Assembly: GCF_913777995.1 (NCBI RefSeq)
Contig: NZ_CAJYVE010000028.1
Span: 1 to 64,000 of the forward strand
Source: an uncultured Pseudomonas sp.
GTDB taxonomy: Bacteria > Pseudomonadota > Gammaproteobacteria > Pseudomonadales > Pseudomonadaceae
DNA: 64,000 nt
Reading direction: 5' to 3'
The position numbers and the translations under genes were made by a program. This document shows, in pieces, positions 9,728 to 18,300 of this stretch; positions within the stretch are counted from its first letter, which is position 1; every line of letters starts with the position of its first letter. The notes beneath the pieces are model-generated. The model worked only from the letters and a program-made list of their open reading frames with translations. It did not search any database and was not told where the DNA came from.

Positions 9728-9758
9728 ACAACGCGACACTTGCCAAGGAGGCACTGCC

Positions 9759-12047
9759 ATGACAGGCAACTCACTGGACAGCCTGGTGGCCTGGATGAAG
9801 GATGAACCGCGGACCTACGGTTCGGATGCGATCTTCGCCCTGGCCATTCCCTGGCTCAATCAGGCGCTGCTGGATTTGTACACCACGCGCCTGAGTGCCC
9901 AGGACCACTGGCAGCTCCCGACGCTCAGTGCCGAGGTGCCAGAGACCAGCTTCACCCACTATTTTTCCGGCCTCATCCTGGGCGCGCCCGCGTTCAGCCT
10001 GCAGGGCGCTTCGCTGGAAACTCCGCGCGTCGCCCTGCGCCTGCCGCTGCTGGCGGGTCATGACCTGCTGGTCGATACCGTGGCCGGCAACCGCAGCATC
10101 GTGCGCTTGTCGTCCTGGGCGGGCGAGGACGGTATCGAGCTGCTGCTCAACGTCGAACCACAAGGTGAGCAGCGCCAGGTGAACATCGACCTGGCCGGCG
10201 CAGACAACGTGCAACTGCAATTCCCTGGCACCCCGGCCGAGCAGCGCGAAGCCGGGCGTGCGATTCAGGCCTGGTTGCAAGGATTGGAAAGCGGCGTGCG
10301 GCAATGGCCTGTGGCGGCACTGCCGAACCTCGATCACCCGCTGATGCACATCGGTTCGCTGGCCGTCCGGCTGCAGGCTGCGCCCGCCACCCAGCGGGGT
10401 GATAACGCTGATGGCGCGTTGTTGCTGTTTGTCGGCCTGGCGCCCAACAACGTCGCCAGCGTTCCCACGCAGGGCAGCGGATTTCGTTACCTGTTGCCGG
10501 ATGACGCTGAGCAGGCGTTCTCTTTCACGGCATTGTTCGCGGGTCATCTGGTGCACCGCGCAGCCTTGGGGCTGGCGGTTCAGGGGCTGCTTGAGGGCGG
10601 GCAGTTCGAGTTCCAGCCGGCCAACGGTGTGCCCGCACGCATGGTGGCCACCAGCGGGGCGCTGCGCGTGCCTGCGACAAGCCTTGCCAGCCCGCAGTTC
10701 GAGTTTCGCAGCGAGGCCTTCACCCTGCAGGCCGCAGACACGGAGTCACCCTTGGCGGCGCACTTCGATCACACCGGTGCGCGTCAGGTCGGAGTCTTTG
10801 CCTGCGAGACGGCATTCAGTTTTAAAGCCCTGGATGCGTCCGGCTGGCGCACCTATACGGGTTCTTTCCAGGTGCGGGTCGAGTATCAGTTCCATGTGCT
10901 GGGCCAGGCCTCGGCCCGCTACGGCATGCAGGGGCAGCTGTTCGTGCCTTACGACCTCGGTGTCGAAGCCGAGCCGCTCAGCGGCCTGCCGGCACTGCCG
11001 GCCGAGGAAATGGAACAGATCCAGGGCTTCATCGCCCAGACCGTCAAGCGCCGTTTTCTGCATGGGCTGGCCGAGGGGCTGACCCTGCAAGCCCCGGAAA
11101 GCTTTCTCGAGAGCGTCGAAGTCAGCGAGCGTTATGCGCTGCAGCCCGATGTGCGAGCGCTGCCTCTCGATCTGGCGCTGTTTGGCCGGCTGGCCGAGCC
11201 AGGCGCGAACTGGCACGTCGTGCCGCACCCGGCGGCGGTCGTCGCCGGTGAGCGTTTGCAGCTGCGCGCTGAGCCGGAGCAAGCAGACCTGACCTGGAGC
11301 GTGCTCGGCTTGCCTGGCAGCAGCGGCGACCCAGGCAGCATCGATGCACAGGGTCTGTACCGGGCACCACCGGCGCACGCCATGAACGCCAGCGTCAGTC
11401 GTGTATTGGTGATGGCCAGGCAGACGGCCACCGGGCAGTCGCGGCTCGCGCTGCTTACGGTCTCGGACCGGCCGATCAGCGTCAACCCGCTCATCCAGGT
11501 CTGCAACCACGGCGAGCGCCTCGAGTTGACGGCCCACCATCCGGCTGGCCAGAGCCTGGAGTGGGCGATCAAGGATCCGCAACCGGGGGAAAGCGGCACC
11601 CTGGAGCCGGGTGGGCCTTTCGCGTCATGCACCTATGTCGCGGCGGCACGTGTCGCCGACAAGACTTACGTGCTCGACGAGATCCAGGTCATCGAACCGC
11701 AAAGCGGCAAGGCGCAGTCGGCCTATGTGCTGGTGCGTCAGGCCGCCTCCACCTTGGTGATCAAGCCCGACCCCGAAGCGTTCCCTGGCGAAGCGCGACT
11801 GCAGTTGCACGCTCAGGTGGGTGGTACGCCACGACAGGCGACCTGGAGCCTGCCGCTGGGCGGGCCGGGTTTCATCGACGAACAGGGCGTATACGAGGCC
11901 AGCGCCAGCGCCCGGCAGGCGTTCGTTCTGGTGTTCGCCCACGTCGCGATGCCGGAGCTGGACCTGGATTTCGACGGCCACCTCATTCTGCCCCTGCCGT
12001 TGGGCAGCGCGCCCGCCTTGTTGCGGGACCTGGCCGGTTCACAGTGA
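9759..12047 (+). CDS. P-47/TULIP-like protein with C-terminal Ig-like modules, paralogue 2
   Basis: A 762-residue paralogue of the preceding protein, 31 bp downstream, with AAGGAG eight bases before the start. The N-terminus reads SLDSLVAWMK and then YGSDAIFALAIPWLNQAL, which is the P-47-like opening. DGALLLFVG followed by FRYLLPDD matches the second shared motif. After the N-terminal domain (to about residue 400) come Ig-like modules with the GSIDAQGLY and GFIDEQGVY signatures and the shared end motif GHLILPLPL. It lacks the hydrophobic 427-474 segment seen in paralogue 1, which explains most of the length difference. Conservation of architecture but strong sequence divergence suggests old duplication and subunit specialisation, perhaps as parts of one complex. 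Function is unknown. Confidence 0.75.
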   Translation: MTGNSLDSLVAWMKDEPRTYGSDAIFALAIPWLNQALLDLYTTRLSAQDHWQLPTLSAEVPETSFTHYFSGLILGAPAFSLQGASLETPRVALRLPLLAGHDLLVDTVAGNRSIVRLSSWAGEDGIELLLNVEPQGEQRQVNIDLAGADNVQLQFPGTPAEQREAGRAIQAWLQGLESGVRQWPVAALPNLDHPLMHIGSLAVRLQAAPATQRGDNADGALLLFVGLAPNNVASVPTQGSGFRYLLPDDAEQAFSFTALFAGHLVHRAALGLAVQGLLEGGQFEFQPANGVPARMVATSGALRVPATSLASPQFEFRSEAFTLQAADTESPLAAHFDHTGARQVGVFACETAFSFKALDASGWRTYTGSFQVRVEYQFHVLGQASARYGMQGQLFVPYDLGVEAEPLSGLPALPAEEMEQIQGFIAQTVKRRFLHGLAEGLTLQAPESFLESVEVSERYALQPDVRALPLDLALFGRLAEPGANWHVVPHPAAVVAGERLQLRAEPEQADLTWSVLGLPGSSGDPGSIDAQGLYRAPPAHAMNASVSRVLVMARQTATGQSRLALLTVSDRPISVNPLIQVCNHGERLELTAHHPAGQSLEWAIKDPQPGESGTLEPGGPFASCTYVAAARVADKTYVLDEIQVIEPQSGKAQSAYVLVRQAASTLVIKPDPEAFPGEARLQLHAQVGGTPRQATWSLPLGGPGFIDEQGVYEASASARQAFVLVFAHVAMPELDLDFDGHLILPLPLGSAPALLRDLAGSQ

Positions 12048-12091
12048 TCGCCGTCCCTGGCGCGGGCCGGGGCGAGCAAGAGAGGCACATC

Positions 12092-15046
12092 ATGTCCAAT
12101 ACGCTTGAAAGTCTTCTGCAACGCATGAGCGCAGGCTCCGTGACCCAGGGCTGGGGCGCCGTCGCGGTGTTCGCTCGGGACAAGATCAACATGCTGTTGC
12201 GCCAGGAGTTCATCAACAACTTCGGGCGTCAGCGCTGGCTGCCCTTGTTGACCGGCAGCCACCGCGTGATATCCGCCAGTGGCGCGGTCGCCGAGCTGGC
12301 GGATATCCAATTGGGCACGCCGCAGTTGTCGTTCGAGACCGCCTCGCTGAGCGATTCCCGGGCCGTAGTGCGCATGGACATCGTGGCTGGCCGCTATCTT
12401 TCCAGGCAGAAGGGGGCCAATGTCCCGGCTGCGCTGCTGTCGTCGTCCAGCATCACCCATGCACAAGGCTTCTGGCTGGAGATGGACATTGACCTGAGCA
12501 TGGCCATTGGTGAAGTCGATCGGCGTGGGCGGGTGGTGCTTGATCTGTCCCGCGCCGTCGGGGTGCGTTGCAATCTGGCGGGCGATGACCAGGCGACCAA
12601 TGAGCTGCTGGCCGAGCTGTTCCAGCGCCAGCTCGCGCGGTTGGCACCCGACCGCAGCGGGTTCCAGGTCGGGACCCTCAATCTCAAGCGCTATGGCCCA
12701 TTGGCCCCGGTCGGCTTTCGCCTGCTGACCCAGGCGGCCCCCGGTGCCCGTATCAAAGAGGCGCTGAATTACGGCGACGGGGCCGTCGTGGTGTTCTTGC
12801 GTCTGCGCGCCAATATTGTCGATGGCCGATTTCCGCCGACCGCCGACTTTCCCTACCTGATTCCCAGCGACACGCACAGCCCAGGCCCCTTTTCGGCGAC
12901 CTTCGTGCTGGCCATGAGCATGCGCCTGCATCTGCTGACCCATCCGCTGGAGGCTCTTGAAGACCTGCAATTTCCCAATGGTCACCGCTTCGGGGAGCAA
13001 ATTCGCGAGGTACCCGCCGACCTTGCGGTGTTCGGCAATATCGAGCCGACGCAGGACTCCGTGTACATCGAACCGAGCGCGGCGGTACTGCGCCCTGGCC
13101 AGAGCAAGCAATTCACGGTGCGTTTGGGCAACGGCACACAGCCGGCCACCCAGAACTGGCGAGCGGTCAGCCTGGAGAGCCATACCGAGCAGGGGCATGG
13201 CACGATCAATGGCGGTCGCTATACCGCTCCGGCGCCGGATCAGGTCGGCCACGACACCCTCACCGTGGTCATCAGTGCCGACTACGAGGCCCAAGGCGGG
13301 ACCCGCAGTGTCTCGACCCAGGTGCGCGTGGTTTACGACAGCATGAGCATCACCCCGCGCCTGGCCTCTCGCGTACCGCAAACCGTATCGGCACCGATTC
13401 GCCTGGCGGCCTCATCGCTGGAGGGGGAAGCGGTGACCTGGTCGCTGCGGGGCCCTGAGCAGGGCGAGCTGGCAGTGACCGCTGACGGGCAGGCGCTGTT
13501 CAGCCCCGCTGCGCACCTGGGGCGCACCAGCATCGAGGCCCAGGAAGTCGAGGCGTCAGGCAACGAGCGACGCCAGGCCAGCCTGCTGCTGGTCAGTGGC
13601 CAGCAGTTGCTGGGCGTGCAGGCCGCGCAGACCCGCGGTATCCGCCGCTCGGCAGGTATCCAGCTGCAGGCCGATGCCAGCCTGTTGCCGGGGTTGCCAC
13701 GACGTTGGCGGCTGCTGAGCGGAGGTGGCAGCGTGAGTGCATCGGGCCTGTTCAGCGCGCCTGCCGAGGGCATCACCGCCAGCAGTGTGGTGCTCTGCGA
13801 AATCGTCGACCACGACATCGTCCTGGCCAGCGGTTATTGCGTCATGGACATGTCCGAGCAACTGGAGGAAGAACACTGGAAAGACATCTCGCAGTTCACC
13901 CTGCGGGTCAAGGGTGGGTTGGATGACGAGCGTCGTGGCAGCCTGTATGCCAATGGCTACCAACAGCTCGAGCTGGAAGTGCTGGTAGAGACCCAGCTCG
14001 TGGGTGAGCAACCCATACCGCTGAATGCCTGGGAGCTGAACTCGATCACTATCGTGGAAAATCGTGGCGATCAGTGTGTCGAGGGTATCGATCCGCAGGA
14101 GCAAGGCATCCCCGAAACGGATGTTGAACAATGGCGCACCTGGGTCCAGCGCAACCGCTTCGAACTTGCTTCGCCTGGTCAGACGCGTTCTGACCAGGCA
14201 AAAGACGCCAATCCTTCGAGGCGCATCGTGCCGCGCTACCTGCACAGCCGGCTGGGCAGCAACACGTCGGTGACTTTTTATGCACAGTTTCAGCGCTCTG
14301 ACAATCTCAAATTCGAGCGCTCCACCGATAAAAGCGAGCTGTATGGCACGGTCACCGTCACCTCGCAAGCGATTCCCGCGTTCAGCCCTGAGTACTACAA
14401 ATTCGAGCGCAAGCGGGTAGACGGTGGGGGCGACCCCGGCGGTCCCGATGAAGATGATTTCGACTACCACCTGCGCACTGTGGACTACTGGACTCTGAGC
14501 TACCGCCCGCCCAGCCTGAACAGTGTGCGCTTCGAGACGCTGGAGTTCGTGGCCGAAGGTGCGCTGGATGCGCTCAACCGCTCCATGGTGGCTTGGGAAA
14601 GTGAAGCCCTGTGGGAAGAGATGTTCAGCTGGACCGGCTACATCTTCGACGACCCGCAAAGCGCGACGGACGACAGCGCTTATGTGCAGTTCGACGATGA
14701 CCTGGAAAAACTCGTGAAGGGTTCCGAGGAATCGAATGACGAGCGCAACTTCCCGATTGAAATCGACCGGAACTTCTTCCAGCCAGGCACTCTGGTGATC
14801 ACCCTGCATCGTTCCGATCGGGTCGCCTACGTGCCTGCCAGTTCCAGCGAGCAAAGCGTGCCGCTTATTAGCCCGGTACGCGACAAGCTCTCCAGGCCCT
14901 TGATGGTGGTGCTGCGTGACCGGCAGGGCAACGTGCACAAGCGCAGGATCAGCTTCGATGCGCCCGCCAACCTGGGGCACCGCAATCGTTTGAGCCACGT
15001 GGAGTTCGACCGATACGTGGACAGCCTGGGCGTGCCGCGCAGTTGA
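12092..15046 (+). CDS. P-47/TULIP-like protein with unique long C-terminus, paralogue 3
   Basis: A 984-residue protein, the last gene of the operon, 44 bp after the previous stop. AGAGG sits seven bases before the ATG. The N-terminus (TLESLLQRM, then GWGAVAVFARDKIN) and the GDGAVVVFLRL plus FPYLIPSD motifs identify it as the third P-47-like paralogue. Ig-like repeats follow between about residues 320 and 590, with a GSVSASGLF signature. Unlike the other two it lacks the GH-[IL]-ILPLPL end motif. Instead it continues for about 395 residues with a charged, mixed alpha/beta region that I do not recognise (aromatic and acidic rich, for example DDFDYHLRTVDYW). This extension could be the effector or docking part. 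The longer open frame back to 11561 overlaps paralogue 2 and is not used. Confidence 0.75.
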   Translation: MSNTLESLLQRMSAGSVTQGWGAVAVFARDKINMLLRQEFINNFGRQRWLPLLTGSHRVISASGAVAELADIQLGTPQLSFETASLSDSRAVVRMDIVAGRYLSRQKGANVPAALLSSSSITHAQGFWLEMDIDLSMAIGEVDRRGRVVLDLSRAVGVRCNLAGDDQATNELLAELFQRQLARLAPDRSGFQVGTLNLKRYGPLAPVGFRLLTQAAPGARIKEALNYGDGAVVVFLRLRANIVDGRFPPTADFPYLIPSDTHSPGPFSATFVLAMSMRLHLLTHPLEALEDLQFPNGHRFGEQIREVPADLAVFGNIEPTQDSVYIEPSAAVLRPGQSKQFTVRLGNGTQPATQNWRAVSLESHTEQGHGTINGGRYTAPAPDQVGHDTLTVVISADYEAQGGTRSVSTQVRVVYDSMSITPRLASRVPQTVSAPIRLAASSLEGEAVTWSLRGPEQGELAVTADGQALFSPAAHLGRTSIEAQEVEASGNERRQASLLLVSGQQLLGVQAAQTRGIRRSAGIQLQADASLLPGLPRRWRLLSGGGSVSASGLFSAPAEGITASSVVLCEIVDHDIVLASGYCVMDMSEQLEEEHWKDISQFTLRVKGGLDDERRGSLYANGYQQLELEVLVETQLVGEQPIPLNAWELNSITIVENRGDQCVEGIDPQEQGIPETDVEQWRTWVQRNRFELASPGQTRSDQAKDANPSRRIVPRYLHSRLGSNTSVTFYAQFQRSDNLKFERSTDKSELYGTVTVTSQAIPAFSPEYYKFERKRVDGGGDPGGPDEDDFDYHLRTVDYWTLSYRPPSLNSVRFETLEFVAEGALDALNRSMVAWESEALWEEMFSWTGYIFDDPQSATDDSAYVQFDDDLEKLVKGSEESNDERNFPIEIDRNFFQPGTLVITLHRSDRVAYVPASSSEQSVPLISPVRDKLSRPLMVVLRDRQGNVHKRRISFDAPANLGHRNRLSHVEFDRYVDSLGVPRS

Positions 15047-15113
15047 GCGGCGCACACCGGACCGTGCTGGCCTTAACCCAGCACTGCTCGGTCAGGCGTT
15101 ATGTGCCTCGCCA

Positions 15114-15197
15114 GGAGCGGCTTCAGCCGCGAAAGCGCGAGGAAATTCAGCGCATCTGTTGTGAACATGCGCTCGCTTCGCGGCTGAAGCCGTTCCT
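15114..15197 (+). repeat. REP/BIME-like palindromic element, copy B
   Basis: GAGCGGCTTCAGCCGCGAA and, 45 bases on, CGCTTCGCGGCTGAAGCCG flank the core attcagcgcatctgttgtga. It is the inverse-orientation counterpart of copy A, with most positions identical. It lies between the end of the P47-like operon and rhs2 and may act as a transcript-end stabiliser or simply be a REP insertion. The rest of 15047-15301 shows only the ribosome site of rhs2. Confidence 0.75.
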
Positions 15198-15301
15198 GCA
15201 GGCGAGAAGCCGGCCAGACCGAACAGCATCAACCTTGAACCCCGATCATCCGCTACAGACCTGTTGCCGTTCACGGGCCTCTTTGCCACAGGAACATCGA
15301 C

Positions 15302-18300
15302 ATGACCGTTTCCACTTCCGTGCATTCCAATGCCTTCAACTTCATGAGCTTCGTCAAGGGCGGGGTGGACCCGCGCACCGGTCAGTACACCCTGGCCATC
15401 GAGTTGCCCGCCCTGCAAGCCAACGACCTGCGCGGCCCCGGCCTGCCGCTGAGCTTGGGCTATAACCCGCTCAACGGCACCGACAGCGGTTTCGGCCTGG
15501 GCTGGAGCCTGCGCCTGTCGCAGTACATGCCCGGCAACCAGGTGGTGTCGCTGGCCAGTGGCGAGTCGTTCAAGGTTACTGAGAGCGGTGACGCCGGTCG
15601 GCTGCTGATGCGCGAGCAGAAGATCGATAGCTTTCACTTCTATCAGGTTGCCCAGGATCGTTATCGCATCGCCCACAAATCCGGCCTCACCGAGTGGCTG
15701 GAAGTCCGTGGCAGCGCTTCGCATCTGGTGGCGGTACCGGTACAAGTGCAGGCACCGGAAGGCCACGTCCTGAATCTCGACTACACGACCTTCAACGGCA
15801 CCTACCCGCTGCTGAACAGCGTCACCGACCAGGCCGGGCAGATGCTGCTGAGCGTCGAGCGGACCAGCAGTGAAGTGCGGATCCTGATGAATCCGGGGGC
15901 GGGTGAGGCGGGCGAGCCCCTGGCCTCTTTCATCATGAGCCTGGTGGGCAGCGACCATCATGTCATCCGCATTACCCTGCCCACTGAGGAGCAGGCCAGC
16001 TGGCGCTTCGGTTACCAGCGGGTCAACGAGCATCTGTGCCTGAGCAGCGTCGAAACCCCTACCGGTGCCCAGGAGCAGCTGTTCTATCAGGACGGCGGGC
16101 ACCAGCTGCCGGCCAATGCCGGGCGCACGCCGCTGCCTCGGGTGACCCGGCATCGGGTCGAACCCGGTTTCGACCAGGCTCCGGTGGACGTGCATTACAG
16201 CTACGGGCCTGGGGTGCACAACTTCCTGGGGGGCGGCCTGAACATCGGCTGGGCAGAGGATGGCCTGGACAATCTGTACCGGCATGGCGGCACCTATGAG
16301 TATCAGTGCACCGAGACCCTGCATGTCGATGAGCAGCCGGTGCGCAGCATCCAGCGCACCTTCAACCGCTTTCACCTGGTCACCGAGGAGGTCACCACCC
16401 AGGGCAAGGCGCGCAAGAGCGTCAAGACCCTTTATCACGACCATGACGGTGTGCCGTTCGAGCAGCAGCCCCGGCAGTGTCAGCTGCCCAGCGAGACCAC
16501 CACCAGCTGGGGCCTGACCGATGACGCCACGCGCTTTCGCAGCGAGAAGGTGACCACGGCTTATGATGACCACGGCAACCTGACCCGTGAAGTGCAGGCC
16601 ACGGGTGTCACCGAGGTGAGTACCTGGTATTCCGCTGCGGGTGAAGGCGACGACTGCCCGCCAGACCCGGAAGGCTTCGTGCGCTGGCTGAAGGACAAGA
16701 CCGTGACCCCGGCCACTGCCGAGGGCGACGCACCGCTGCTGCGCACGCGCTACCGCTACCTGGGCCTGCCTGCCCTGGACGGCAGCGGTCAGCCCGATTG
16801 GCTGGCCACCCACAGCGAAACCCTGGTGCAAGTATCGGGTGCGCAGGAACAGACCCTGCAGCAAACCACCTTCGAGTACCTGGACACGCCAGATGACGCC
16901 TTCCTGCATGGTCGTACGGACAGCGAGACGCTGTCGCTCAATGGTCATGACACCGTCACTCGTTCGCTCTACAGCAAGGAAAGCAGCCCATTGTTCGGCC
17001 AGAGCATCCTGCGCACGGTGCAGACCCTGAGCGGTTTCGATGGCGAGCAGAAGGTCATCACCCTGGAACACTCGCTGTTCACCGGCGAGCCGTTGCTCAA
17101 TCGCGATGACAACGACGTGGAAATCCGCTACCACTACGACGCCCTGCGCCGGGTGGTGGAGGAAACCGTAGCGCCAGGTACGCCCTGGGAAGCTTCGCGA
17201 ACCTACAACTACCAGCTGTGTGCGAAGCCTGGCGAACAGGCTTGGCAGAGCCAGGTGGATGTCAAGGGCGTGCAGACCGTCTCGTTCTTCGATGGCCTCA
17301 ACCGGGTGGTACGCGAAACCCGGGCAGACGCCGACACCCTCGGCCGGCAGGACCAACAGCGGCCGATCTACGCGGCCCGCTACGACGCCTGGGGGCAACT
17401 GCGCGAAGAAACCGAGTTCGACTGGCTGGAAAGCCGGCAGTTGGCCCTGAGCAGCCAGTACGACTATGACGACTGGGGTGAGCAGCGCTGCGTGACCGGC
17501 CCCGACGGGGTGCGCAGCATCGAAGAGACCGACCCCATAGGCACCCCGGCCAGTGCCGGGCCGATCCGTCGCAGCTGGCGTGAAGAGGCGGGGGGCTCCG
17601 CTCTGCGCACCGGCGTTACCGAGACTTGGTTGAGCCTGTTCGAGCTGCCGACGCGGGTCGAGCGCTTCGACCGCAGTGGACAGTCGCTGAGCCTACTGTC
17701 GTACGACTACGACGGGTTGGGCCGCAAGATTGCAGAACGCCAGACCGTGGACCAGGGCGGGCGTGTCACCGCTTACCGCTATGACGCTTTCGACCGTGAG
17801 ACCGAAACCACCCTGGCCGACGATGCGGTGGTGCATCGAGGCTATGCCGCGCACAGCGCGGAGGATTTGCCGGTGCGCATCAGTGTCGAGCACAACGGCG
17901 CTGACAAGCTGCTGGGCGAGCAGGTGTTCGACGGCCTCGACCGGCGCAGGGAAGCCATCACCGGCGGGCGTCGCCAAGTGTTCACCTACGAGCCGGGATT
18001 GTTCCAGCCCAAGGACATGACCACCGCCAGCGGCGAGTTGGTGGAGTACGAATACCAGCCGCAACTGGGCACCGAGCCGGTACGCCGCCGCCTGCCCGGC
18101 AGTGTGCAGGCGGAGTACGGTTACGACGTGAAGAACGCCTTGCTGCTCGATTGTCAGGAGCAGGGCGAGTTCCTCGCCCGCGAATACTTCAGCACCCAGC
18201 AGCTCAAGCTCGAGACCCGGCGTTCCGGCGACGGCACCGAGTACCAGATGCACTACCGCTATAGCCGCCTGGGCCGCCTGCTGGGCTACACCGATGTACT

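Noticed and set aside
7340..15046. Calling the operon a botulinum-like neurotoxin cluster
   Set aside because: There is no metalloprotease HExxH light chain or NTNH-like gene; only remote P-47-like similarity of the N-terminal domains is seen.
15092..17398. 768-codon minus-strand frame opposite rhs2
   Set aside because: Shadow of rhs2; its sequence resembles the antisense frame of rhs1 only because the genes are homologous.
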